A stretch of 61,877 bases of DNA from Gammaproteobacteria bacterium (lineage in GTDB: Bacteria > Pseudomonadota > Gammaproteobacteria > Steroidobacterales > Woeseiaceae), in the NCBI GenBank assembly GCA_029863305.1, contig JAOTVR010000012.1, forward strand, positions 1 through 61,877, written 5' to 3'. The notes under the pieces are model-generated. The model had not been told where the DNA came from, made no database searches, and saw only the letters and a program-made list of their open reading frames with translations. Positions 8,916 through 17,101 of the stretch are shown here, in pieces. Position 1 is the stretch's first letter. The number at the start of each line of letters is the position of its first letter. A program made the translations under genes and the position numbers.

Positions 8916-10319
8916 ATGCAGAAGCGCGGCTTGAATATCGACTCGCTCGTTCTGATTTTCTCGTTCATTATCTTCGCCCAGTTGCTTTCCTATGTCGTCC
9001 CACAGGGGCAATTCGAAACGCAGCCATATCCGGACAACCCCGAACGATCGATGGTTGTCGCGGGGACCTATGAACCGGTAGCCGCCAGCGACGAGGTTAC
9101 GATGCCACCCTGGCATTTTCTGCTGGCCATCACGAAAGGCCTGGCAGATGCTCAGGACATCATCTTTCTGATATTTCTCGCTGGCGGCGTTATCGAAATA
9201 CTGCGCAGGAGCGGCGCGATAGATGCGGCGTTGCACGGAGCTGTCGCACGCCTGGGCCACAGTCCGTGGATTCTTATCGCGGGCTGCTTCGTCATGTTCA
9301 GTGTCGGTTCCTTCGCCATCGGCATGGGCGAAGAATATGTGCCGCTCCTTCCTATTATCGTAACCATGTGTCTCGCGATGCGCATGGACGCGGTCACCGC
9401 GATGGGCATGGTATGGATTCCGTATGGTATTGGCTGGGGCTGTGCGGGTATCAATCCCTTCGGCGTTCTGATCGCGCAGAACATCGCCGGCGTACCGCTC
9501 ACATCGGGCGCAGCACCGCGCTTTGTGATGATGGTGCTGATGCTCGCTATCGCGTTTCATCACGTTTATCGATACGCGATGCGCGTGCGCCGCGACCCGT
9601 CAGCAAGCCTTGTCGCACACGTTAATTACGATTCCGGTTTTGAAGTGCCTGATGACATCCATCTGACACGCTCACGCATCGTCATCCTGGTGCTCTTCTT
9701 GCTGGGTCTTGTTACGTTTGTTTATGGCGCTGCGACGCTGCATTGGTATATTGCGGAACTCAATGCGGTATTTCTTGCCATTGGGCTGATCGCGGCGCTG
9801 ATCGTGCGCATGCCAGCCGGCGAGGTAAGCCAGGCATTTCTTGAAGGCGCGGCGAAGATGGCTGCGCCGGCGCTGATTGTCGGTTTCGCGCGCACGATTG
9901 CTATCGTCTTGTCTGATGGTCAGATCATCGACACCATTGTGTATTCGATCGCGGGTCTGCTCGAGGGCATGCCACCTGACGTCTCGGCTGTCGGCATGCT
10001 CGCAGTACAATCGATCACCAACTTCTTCATACCCTCGGGTAGTGGTCAGGCATTCGTCACGATGCCCATCATGTCACCACTCGCGACACTCACCGACGTA
10101 CCGCAACAGACCGCGGTTCTCGCATTCCAGTTCGGCGATGGACTGACAAATATGATCATTCCAACGAATGCGCTCGTTGTCGGAGCACTCGCGTTGGGTC
10201 GGGTGCCTTACGCTGCGTGGGTCAGGTTTGTCGCGCCGCTACTCGCGAAGTTGCTCGTGCTCGCTGTGGTCTTCATGGTTCTGTCAGTTCACTTCGGTGA
10301 TGCACTAGGATTCTTCTAG
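8916..10319 (+). CDS. YfcC family (C4-dicarboxylate carrier superfamily) transporter
   Basis: This 467-residue inner-membrane carrier has about 11-12 hydrophobic helices. The signature GMGEEYVPLLPI near residue 138, followed by the INPFGVLIAQNIAG loop, matches YfcC/DcuC-type carriers. The late SGSGQAFVTMPIMSPLATL motif is the second half-repeat typical of this fold. Substrates in the family include amino acids, peptides and C4-dicarboxylates, and the substrate here cannot be told. ATG 8916 follows weakly placed TCCTCCCG. It is convergent with the metallo-hydrolase (21 bp gap). Nearby amino-acid catabolic genes would fit an amino- or keto-acid importer, but that is inference. Confidence 0.8.
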   Translation: MQKRGLNIDSLVLIFSFIIFAQLLSYVVPQGQFETQPYPDNPERSMVVAGTYEPVAASDEVTMPPWHFLLAITKGLADAQDIIFLIFLAGGVIEILRRSGAIDAALHGAVARLGHSPWILIAGCFVMFSVGSFAIGMGEEYVPLLPIIVTMCLAMRMDAVTAMGMVWIPYGIGWGCAGINPFGVLIAQNIAGVPLTSGAAPRFVMMVLMLAIAFHHVYRYAMRVRRDPSASLVAHVNYDSGFEVPDDIHLTRSRIVILVLFLLGLVTFVYGAATLHWYIAELNAVFLAIGLIAALIVRMPAGEVSQAFLEGAAKMAAPALIVGFARTIAIVLSDGQIIDTIVYSIAGLLEGMPPDVSAVGMLAVQSITNFFIPSGSGQAFVTMPIMSPLATLTDVPQQTAVLAFQFGDGLTNMIIPTNALVVGALALGRVPYAAWVRFVAPLLAKLLVLAVVFMVLSVHFGDALGFF

Positions 10320-10340
10320 GACGCGGGCGTACTACACCGA

Positions 10341-11369
10341 TCAGGACCGCCGATACCAGGTGACCTTGTCGCTATCGGTTTCTGCAAGCAATACGCCTTC
10401 CTCGAGCAAATAGTTGAGGTGAGCGAGAGACTCACCTGTCGCCATGACAAGGTTGCTGTTGCTGATCCTGCTCTTGAACAATGCCGGAAACGCATCGATG
10501 GCACGGCGCGGTTCTTTGCAAAGCTCATGCAGTGCGCTCAGCCCATCGAGATGTTCCTGCATCAGTGCATCAAGCCGTCCGTGCGCACCTCGGAAAGGCT
10601 TGCCGTGAGCCGGGAAAACGAGTACATCCTCGGGCAAGCGCGTTTTCAGCATCTGCAGGGATTCGAGCCAGTCCTTCAGCGGATTGGCCCGGGGTTCTGT
10701 CGGATACACGCTGACGTTGGATGAAATCGTCGGCAATAGCTGATCGCCGGAAATAAAGAAGTTTCTGTCGGGATCATAAAAGCAGGCATGCTCCAGGGAA
10801 TGTCCGCGTCCAACCAGCACCTCCCAGGAATGTCCTGCGAACTTGAGTACATTGCCTTCCTGCAATCTCCTGTATGCTTCCGGCAGGGGCGCGACGTATT
10901 TGCCGAACATGCCGAACATCTTCTGGTAGTTGTGCATGGAGTCCGGGCTGAACCCTGCCGCATGGTAGAAGTTGATGGCCTCTTCGGGCGCGGGGCGTCC
11001 TGTGTCGGCAACCAGGATCCGGCAGAGCAGGTATTCTTCGCGCGTCATCCATAAATCGACGTCGTGCTCGCCCGTCAGCCAACCGGCACAACCGACATGG
11101 TCGGGATGCAGATGCGTCACAACGACATGGTTAACGGGTTTGCCCTTTGTAACGCTGGCGATTGCCTGCCGCCAGACGTCCTTGCTCATATCGGTACAAA
11201 TGCCTGTATCGACAATGGCCCAGCCTTGATTTTCCTCGAGCATCCACAGATTGATGTGGCCGAGTGAGAACGGCAGCGGCATGCGTAACCAATGCATGCC
11301 ATCGGCAACACGCATCGTCTGTCCTGCGACGGGCCTTTCTTCAAATTCGTAACTAATCGCCGCTGGCAT
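10341..11369 (-). CDS. Metallo-beta-lactamase fold hydrolase
   Basis: This 342-residue protein carries the zinc-binding THLHPDH motif at residues 85-91, with a later GHSLEH histidine, an ISGDQLLP aspartate and an FPAHGKPF histidine, in the order of the MBL-fold glyoxalase-II-like hydrolases. The longer open frame up to 11519 is mostly inside the upstream gene, so I prefer ATG 11369 (MPAAISYEFEE). This start overlaps the end of the oxidoreductase gene by 17 bp, indicating translational coupling. A thioester or CoA-ester hydrolase acting next to the 2-oxoacid oxidoreductase is plausible but unproven. Confidence 0.85.
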   Translation of the reverse strand: MPAAISYEFEERPVAGQTMRVADGMHWLRMPLPFSLGHINLWMLEENQGWAIVDTGICTDMSKDVWRQAIASVTKGKPVNHVVVTHLHPDHVGCAGWLTGEHDVDLWMTREEYLLCRILVADTGRPAPEEAINFYHAAGFSPDSMHNYQKMFGMFGKYVAPLPEAYRRLQEGNVLKFAGHSWEVLVGRGHSLEHACFYDPDRNFFISGDQLLPTISSNVSVYPTEPRANPLKDWLESLQMLKTRLPEDVLVFPAHGKPFRGAHGRLDALMQEHLDGLSALHELCKEPRRAIDAFPALFKSRISNSNLVMATGESLAHLNYLLEEGVLLAETDSDKVTWYRRS

Positions 11370-14300
11370 GCTCGCATCGTCGCACGGAAAGCTTTGCGTG
11401 AACATCCTTAACGGCTTGCTCCTTGACAGGGCCGTAGCCACGAATATCGAGATACTGGACGATGTCCGCATGTGCCTGCGGGCGCGTTGCGTCGCTGAGG
11501 TTCGCCAAGATGTGTTCAATCAGCTCCTCGAACTCTGCGATCAGCGCGCGCTCCATGCGGCGTTCTGCTGTCATGCCGAACAGATCGAGCTTCGTTCCCC
11601 GTAAGCCACGCATGCCAGCGATAATTCGCAACACGGGCAGGATCCACGCGCCAAATTCTTTCTTTCGTGGCCGGCCACGTGCGTCCTTCTGGCTGTTGAG
11701 AACAGGCGGCGCAAGGTGAAAACGAAGCTTCGCCTTGTCGCCATACTGCCAGCGCACGGAATCGAGAAACCCGGTCTGCGTATGCAGACGCGCCACTTCG
11801 TACTCGTCTTTGTAACTAAGCAGCTTGAAGTAGCTTCTCGCAACGGCGTCGACCAGCTGATCGTCGCTGAATTCGGCATCGCGTACGCGCCGCACCAGCG
11901 AGGTGTAACGGTCTGCCAGCGCCTGGTCTTGATAGCCAACGAGAAATTCGGTACGACGACTGATGACATCGTCCAGACTGTCGTCGCTGGTTTCCTCGTC
12001 ATCGACAAGGCGCCGCACGCGTTTCGGGTGGACTGCGGCTACGCGACCCCAGCCAAACGCCTGCTTGTTCATCTCGACCTCGACGGCATTGAGTTCGATT
12101 GCGCGTGTCAACGCCCGGAGGGAAACGGGCACCAGTCCAAGTTGCCACGCACAGCCAAGCATCATCACGTTCGCGTATATCGTATTGCCGAGCAGTTTCT
12201 CGGCCAGTAAATTCGCGTCCAGAGTCGCGAGATTGCCTTCTCCAATGGCATGTCCGATGGCCTCTATGCGATCGGCGGCGCGCATATTGGCATCGCGGTA
12301 CCTGACGAAATCGGCCGTCGTCATTTTCGCGGTGTTGACCAGCGCCCGCGTATGTCCTGATCGGTAAGCGATCGATGCTCGCGGCGACGAGCTGACAACC
12401 AGGTCGCAGCCGATCAACGCGTCCGCGTGCGCAGGCTCGATACGCACCTGATTTATTGTTGCCGGTTCCTCCGCAATCCGGATAAAGCTGATCACCGTGC
12501 CGAATTTCTGCGCGAAGCCCATGAAATCCAGTACGCTTGCGCCCCGGCCCTCGAGATGAGCAGCCATCGTGATCAGCTGGCCGACGGTGACCACGCCGGT
12601 ACCACCGACGCCAGTAACAAGCAGGTCGTAGCAGGCGGTGAGCGGCAGATGTTCGACCTCTGGCAAAGCCTGCAATTCCGCCTCGAGTCCCTTATCGACG
12701 TTGAACGCAACCTGTCGAAGCGGTGTCCCGCCCTCTACCGTGACAAAGCTCGGACAAAAACCGTTGATGCAGGAATAGTCTTTGTTGCAGTTGTTCTGGT
12801 CGATCTGGCGCTTGCGCCCGAACGGTGTTTCCTTCGGCACGATCGACAGGCAGTTCGATTCTGTTGAACAGTCGCCACATCCCTCGCAAACGAGATCGTT
12901 GATGACGACGAATTTGTTCGGTTCGGCCAGCTTGCCGCGTTTGCGGCGGCGACGATTCTCGGTCGCGCAGGTTTGTGCGTAGATCAAAATGGTCACGCCG
13001 GGAATGTCCCGCAGCTCGCGTTGAATCGCATCGAGATCGCGGCGATCCGAGAATGTCACGCCTGGCGGGAAGTCTGCGGCATCAAACTGATCCGCATCAT
13101 CCGAGACAATGGCGATGCGCTCGACACCTTCGGCCCTGACCGAGTTGGCGATCGCCGCTACTGAAATCGGCCCGTCCACCGGCTGGCCGCCAGTCATAGC
13201 GACGGCGTCGTTAAACAGGATCTTGTATGTAATGTTGGTCCCGGCAGCGACGGCCTGGCGTATGGCGAGCGATCCCGAGTGATAAAACGTGCCATCGCCG
13301 AGGTTTTGGAAGATATGCCGACCGCCGTTGAACCTGGATCGTGTTATCCAGTTGACACCTTCACCGCCCATCTGCAACAAACCTTCCGTATCGCGATCCA
13401 TCCAACTCGCCATAAAGTGGCAGCCGATACCGGCCAGCGCGCTGGATCCTTCCGGCAAGCGGGTCGAACTGTTGTGCGGACAACCAGAGCAAAAATAGGG
13501 TATGCGGTTCGCGCCCTCGATCTTGATGATATTCGGGCCGTTTTCAGCGAGTTTGTCGGCGCGACGGGTCAGGTTGAGGCCGCTGAGTTCAGCATCGAGT
13601 CGTTGTGCGACGATCCGCGCGAGCTGTAACGGCGAAAGTTCGCCGACCCAGGGCACGAGTCGCTCGCCGTTGTCGTCAACTTTGCCCACCATACGTTGTG
13701 GCTTTCGCCCCGGGTAGTCGTAGAAGTATTCTTTGAACTGGCTCTCTATGATGCCGCGCTTTTCTTCAATGACGAGCACTTCATGCTTGCCCTGGACGAA
13801 GTCGAGCGCGCCGTCATGTTCAAGCGGCCAGACCATGCCGACTTTGTACACATCGAGCCCAATGCGCTCTGCCTCGGCGCGGTCAATGTCGAGCAAGCGC
13901 AGGGCTTCCATCAGATCAAGGTGCGCCTTCCCGGTTGTGACGATGCCGTAGCGCGAGTTTCGGATGTCGAATACCTTGCGATCGATCGGATTCGCTGCTG
14001 CGAATGCGAGCGTTGCCGCTTTCTTCGCCTCAAGGCGCTCCTCGATCTGTGGCCCGGGATGGTCGGGCCAGCGGTAGTGCAAGCCACCAGGCGGTACGAC
14101 AAAGTTTTTCGGTGTAGCGAATTGCGGATAAGCAGGAAGTTCCAGCGACATCGCCGACTCGACAGTTTCAGAGATCGCTTTGAAGCCGACCCACATGCCG
14201 GAGAAACGTGAGAGTGCGATTCCGTGCAGGCCGAACTCGAGATATTCGGCAACATTGGCGGGATTCAGGTGCGGCATCATGAACGTCAGAAATGCAACGT

Positions 14301-14814
14301 CAGATTGATGCGGCATCGATGACGACACACAACCATGATCGTCCCCGGCGACAACGAGCACTCCGCCGTGTGGCGAGCTGCCGTAGGCATTGCCGTGTTT
14401 GAGTGCGTCACCAGCGCGATCGACTCCCGGCCCTTTTCCGTACCAGATGCCGAACACACCGTCGACGGTTCGATGCGGATCAGACTCGACCTGCTGCGAA
14501 CCGAGTATCGCTGTCGCGGCGAGATCTTCATTGATGGCCGGCAGAAACTCGATGTCGCTCTCATCGAGGAATGACTTCGCCCGCCACAGCTCCGTATCCA
14601 AACCGCCCAGCGGTGAGCCGCGGTAGCCGCTGACGAAGCCGGCCGTGCGCAGGCCGGCAGCCCTGTCGAGGGCGCGCTGCATCAGTGGAATGCGCACGAG
14701 TGCCTGTGTGCCGGTCAGAAACACACGGCCGGACTCGCGCCGATAGCGGTCGAGCAGTTCGTAATTGTCGAGAGGGTAGTCAGGACGGGGCAGGGATGAG
14801 GCCGGGCTTGCCAT
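11353..14814 (-). CDS. Indolepyruvate ferredoxin oxidoreductase, fused subunits
   Basis: This 1153-residue enzyme fuses what archaea encode as IorA and IorB. It has an N-terminal TPP-dependent region with the ALVRIPLMQRALDRAAG and SGYRGSPLGGLD stretches, then CSGCPHNSS. Later come a ferredoxin-like cluster motif CEGCGDC (Cys643, 646, 649), a second cysteine group ending CINGFCPSF, and a C-terminal gamma domain starting GVGGTGVVTVGQL. The enzyme decarboxylates aryl-2-oxoacids (indolepyruvate, phenylpyruvate) to arylacetyl-CoA, reducing ferredoxin. It overlaps the MBL-hydrolase gene and is divergent from an Lrp/AsnC regulator, typical for amino-acid catabolism. The paa operon 8 kb away could use its product. 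Confidence 0.93.
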   Translation of the reverse strand: MASPASSLPRPDYPLDNYELLDRYRRESGRVFLTGTQALVRIPLMQRALDRAAGLRTAGFVSGYRGSPLGGLDTELWRAKSFLDESDIEFLPAINEDLAATAILGSQQVESDPHRTVDGVFGIWYGKGPGVDRAGDALKHGNAYGSSPHGGVLVVAGDDHGCVSSSMPHQSDVAFLTFMMPHLNPANVAEYLEFGLHGIALSRFSGMWVGFKAISETVESAMSLELPAYPQFATPKNFVVPPGGLHYRWPDHPGPQIEERLEAKKAATLAFAAANPIDRKVFDIRNSRYGIVTTGKAHLDLMEALRLLDIDRAEAERIGLDVYKVGMVWPLEHDGALDFVQGKHEVLVIEEKRGIIESQFKEYFYDYPGRKPQRMVGKVDDNGERLVPWVGELSPLQLARIVAQRLDAELSGLNLTRRADKLAENGPNIIKIEGANRIPYFCSGCPHNSSTRLPEGSSALAGIGCHFMASWMDRDTEGLLQMGGEGVNWITRSRFNGGRHIFQNLGDGTFYHSGSLAIRQAVAAGTNITYKILFNDAVAMTGGQPVDGPISVAAIANSVRAEGVERIAIVSDDADQFDAADFPPGVTFSDRRDLDAIQRELRDIPGVTILIYAQTCATENRRRRKRGKLAEPNKFVVINDLVCEGCGDCSTESNCLSIVPKETPFGRKRQIDQNNCNKDYSCINGFCPSFVTVEGGTPLRQVAFNVDKGLEAELQALPEVEHLPLTACYDLLVTGVGGTGVVTVGQLITMAAHLEGRGASVLDFMGFAQKFGTVISFIRIAEEPATINQVRIEPAHADALIGCDLVVSSSPRASIAYRSGHTRALVNTAKMTTADFVRYRDANMRAADRIEAIGHAIGEGNLATLDANLLAEKLLGNTIYANVMMLGCAWQLGLVPVSLRALTRAIELNAVEVEMNKQAFGWGRVAAVHPKRVRRLVDDEETSDDSLDDVISRRTEFLVGYQDQALADRYTSLVRRVRDAEFSDDQLVDAVARSYFKLLSYKDEYEVARLHTQTGFLDSVRWQYGDKAKLRFHLAPPVLNSQKDARGRPRKKEFGAWILPVLRIIAGMRGLRGTKLDLFGMTAERRMERALIAEFEELIEHILANLSDATRPQAHADIVQYLDIRGYGPVKEQAVKDVHAKLSVRRCEHASGD

Positions 14815-14903
14815 GGGAGTTCCGTACGCGCTTGGGGAACCACCAGTAAAGCAGGTTTTGCGCGCAAAATCTTACCAATCATGCCGACAGAAGAGATAAA
14901 ATC

Positions 14904-14946
14904 GGTAGAATTCACCAGAGAAATCGACAAACAGGTATAATTTACC
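14904..14946. promoter_or_regulatory. Two matching operator-like dyads overlapping the regulator promoter
   Basis: Two 13 bp pseudo-palindromes, GGTAGAATTCACC (14904-14916) and GGTATAATTTACC (14934-14946), share the pattern GGTAnAATTnACC and begin 30 bp apart, close to three helical turns. The second contains a perfect TATAAT (14936-14941). The first contains TTCACC (14911-14916), a possible -35 at 19 bp spacing. This fits binding by the adjacent Lrp/AsnC protein, with control of both divergent genes. The pattern is seen directly; the binding protein is inferred. Confidence 0.6.
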
Positions 14947-14963
14947 GAAATTAGAGCTTTCGG
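14945..14963. repeat. Inverted repeat next to the Lrp start
   Basis: CCGAAA (14945-14950) and TTTCGG (14958-14963) form a 6 bp inverted repeat with a 7 bp spacer just before the GGAGA ribosome-binding site (14962-14966) of the regulator. It could be a third operator element or a small leader hairpin. Confidence 0.35.
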
Positions 14964-14971
14964 AGAAATCC

Positions 14972-15427
14972 ATGCTGAGCAATAAAGACCGCCGCATTCT
15001 CGCCGAATTACAGCGCGACAGTCGCCTGACAATTCAGCAGCTGGCCGATAAGGTCGGTATGTCGAGCTCTGCGACCTGGCGCCGCGTCAAGAGCCTCGAA
15101 GAGGACGGCATCATTGATCGTTATGCCGTCATCGTTAACCCCAGGAAAGCCGGATTCGGTCTGACCTCGATCGTGCACATTTCTCTGGCGCGTCATGAAC
15201 AGACGAACGTCGACCAATTCATTCGCGAGGTGCTGCAACACCCGGAGGTGCTCGAGTGTTTCGCCACCAGTGGTGAGGCTGATTTTCACCTGCGAGTGGT
15301 TGTCAGGGACATCGACGCCTACAATACATTCCTTGACGAATTCATTTTCCGCTTGCCGGGTGTGTCACAGGTCCGCTCCAATATCGTACTGAAAGAGATC
15401 AAGGACGACACTGCCTTGCCCCTTTGA
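14972..15427 (+). CDS. Lrp/AsnC family transcriptional regulator
   Basis: This 151-residue DNA-binding protein has an N-terminal winged helix-turn-helix (about 5-60; LTIQQLADKVGMSSSATWRRV, wing in LEEDGIIDRY) and a C-terminal RAM ligand-binding domain (about 68-145). Family members sense amino acids and usually repress or activate adjacent catabolic genes. Divergence from the indolepyruvate oxidoreductase and the twin dyads at 14904-14946 suggest it controls that gene and itself. GGAGA at 14962-14966 supports ATG 14972. Its stop overlaps the ATG of the next gene by one base. Confidence 0.92.
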   Translation: MLSNKDRRILAELQRDSRLTIQQLADKVGMSSSATWRRVKSLEEDGIIDRYAVIVNPRKAGFGLTSIVHISLARHEQTNVDQFIREVLQHPEVLECFATSGEADFHLRVVVRDIDAYNTFLDEFIFRLPGVSQVRSNIVLKEIKDDTALPL

Positions 15428-17004
15428 TGAAGATACTTTCAATCAATTACTGGACTAATCTGTCCGCTGAGCTGAAGCGCCGTAAGGTCTATCCGGTTAT
15501 TGCAGGCTACGCTGTTGTGTCGTTCATCCTGTTGCAAATTGGCGAGATTACTTTCGGTCCTCTGGGGTTTCCGAACTGGGTCATGGTCGGCCTGATCGCA
15601 CTGGTTGTCGCGGGGTTTCCAGTCACAATCCTGCTTGCGTGGCTGTTCGATATCACGCCGACGGGCATTCAGCGAGACACAGCGGCATGGCCACGTGACG
15701 AAGCTGCGCGTGCAAAACCCTCGATTGCGGTTCTACCCTTCGTCGACATGAGCGCTGAGCAGGACCAGGGCTATTTCTGCGAAGGTGTGTCGGAGGAGAT
15801 CCTCAACGCACTTTCGAAAATCCGGCAATTGAATGTTGCGGCGCGATCGTCTTCTTTCCAATACAAGTCGGGAGCGCGAGATGCGCGGACCATGGGCAGC
15901 GAGCTTGGCGTGAAGACGATTCTCGAAGGTAGCGTAAGGAAGGCCGGGGATCGATTGCGGATAACGGCGCAGCTTGTTAATGCGTTCGATGGCTATCATC
16001 TCTGGTCGAAGACTTTTGACAAGGAGGTGAAGGATGTATTCGCCATTCAAGACGAAATCGCAGCCTGCATCGCCGAGTCTCTGCTGGAGACGATTACGCC
16101 GACACAACAGTCGGCGATGAGAACCACATCGACCGAAAGTGTCAGTGCGTACGAGTATTACCTCCGTGGGCGGCAGTTTTTCAAACGCTTTCGCAAAATG
16201 GATATCGAATACGCACGCCAGATGTTTCGCGAAGCCATCAACATAGACGCCGACTTCGCGCTTGCCTGGGCCGGTTATGCCGATTGTCACTCCTTTCTGG
16301 TTATGTACGTGGATCCTCAGGCGCGCTACCGTGACGAGGCAAGCATGGCAAGCAAGCGGGCCCTCGAACTCAATCCGAATCTTGCGGAGGCGCACGCATC
16401 GCGGGGCCTCGCATGCCTGGTGTGTGAGGAATTCGAGTTTGCGGAGAAAGAGTTCAAGAAGGCACTGGAGCTAAATCCGCGTTTGTTTGAGGCCTATTAC
16501 TACTATGCGCGCACCAAGTTTCATCAGGGCGAGTTGGATGTTGCGGCAGAATTGTTCAAGAGCGCAGCCGAAGTTGATCCGGAGGATTATCAATCGAGGT
16601 GTTTGCGTGTACAGATCCTTCGCGGCACCGGCCATTCCGACGTCGCCCGGGCGGAAGCAAAAGAGGCAGTGGCCGTGATCGAAAAGCACCTCAAGTGGAG
16701 TCCGGATGATGCGCGCGCATTCCATCTTGGGGCGGGACCGCTGGTTGTTCTGGGCGATCTGGATCGAGCCAAACGCTGGCTGCATCGCGCCATCGAAATA
16801 GCACCGGATGACTCGGTCGTTCTTTATAACGTAGCATGCAACCTCGCGACGCTGGGCGAGGAAGAGAAGGCGCTCGATTATCTCGAAAGGGCTGTCGAGC
16901 AAGGCGCGGTCAGTGCCGCCTGGATGCGAAACGATGAGGACCTGGCGAGCGTTCGCGATCACGCCCGTTACAAGGCTTTGTTGCAGCGGGTTGAAAAGCG
17001 ATAG
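15427..17004 (+). CDS. Membrane-anchored TolB-like/TPR protein
   Basis: This 525-residue protein starts with two hydrophobic segments (about 20-44 and 48-72) after a basic ELKRRKVYPV stretch. A periplasmic-type TolB/FlgO-like domain follows (about 95-230; SIAVLPFVDMS, YFCEGVSEEI, ARSSSF, YVLEGSVRKAG-like). The rest (about 240-520) is TPR repeats. Similar proteins are common in gammaproteobacteria and sphingomonads, sometimes annotated as adenylate-cyclase-like, but no cyclase catalytic domain is present here. ATG 15427 shares one base with the preceding TGA, so it is probably translationally coupled to the Lrp gene. A TonB receptor follows. The role is unknown. Confidence 0.75.
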   Translation: MKILSINYWTNLSAELKRRKVYPVIAGYAVVSFILLQIGEITFGPLGFPNWVMVGLIALVVAGFPVTILLAWLFDITPTGIQRDTAAWPRDEAARAKPSIAVLPFVDMSAEQDQGYFCEGVSEEILNALSKIRQLNVAARSSSFQYKSGARDARTMGSELGVKTILEGSVRKAGDRLRITAQLVNAFDGYHLWSKTFDKEVKDVFAIQDEIAACIAESLLETITPTQQSAMRTTSTESVSAYEYYLRGRQFFKRFRKMDIEYARQMFREAINIDADFALAWAGYADCHSFLVMYVDPQARYRDEASMASKRALELNPNLAEAHASRGLACLVCEEFEFAEKEFKKALELNPRLFEAYYYYARTKFHQGELDVAAELFKSAAEVDPEDYQSRCLRVQILRGTGHSDVARAEAKEAVAVIEKHLKWSPDDARAFHLGAGPLVVLGDLDRAKRWLHRAIEIAPDDSVVLYNVACNLATLGEEEKALDYLERAVEQGAVSAAWMRNDEDLASVRDHARYKALLQRVEKR

Positions 17005-17101
17005 AAAGCCTCCATGTCCGCCGCTGCGTTGCGGCGCAGATAAGTCCGCCCGTAGCGCTACAACAGATACGTATCAACAATCGATGAAGGAATGCCCCGT
17101 A

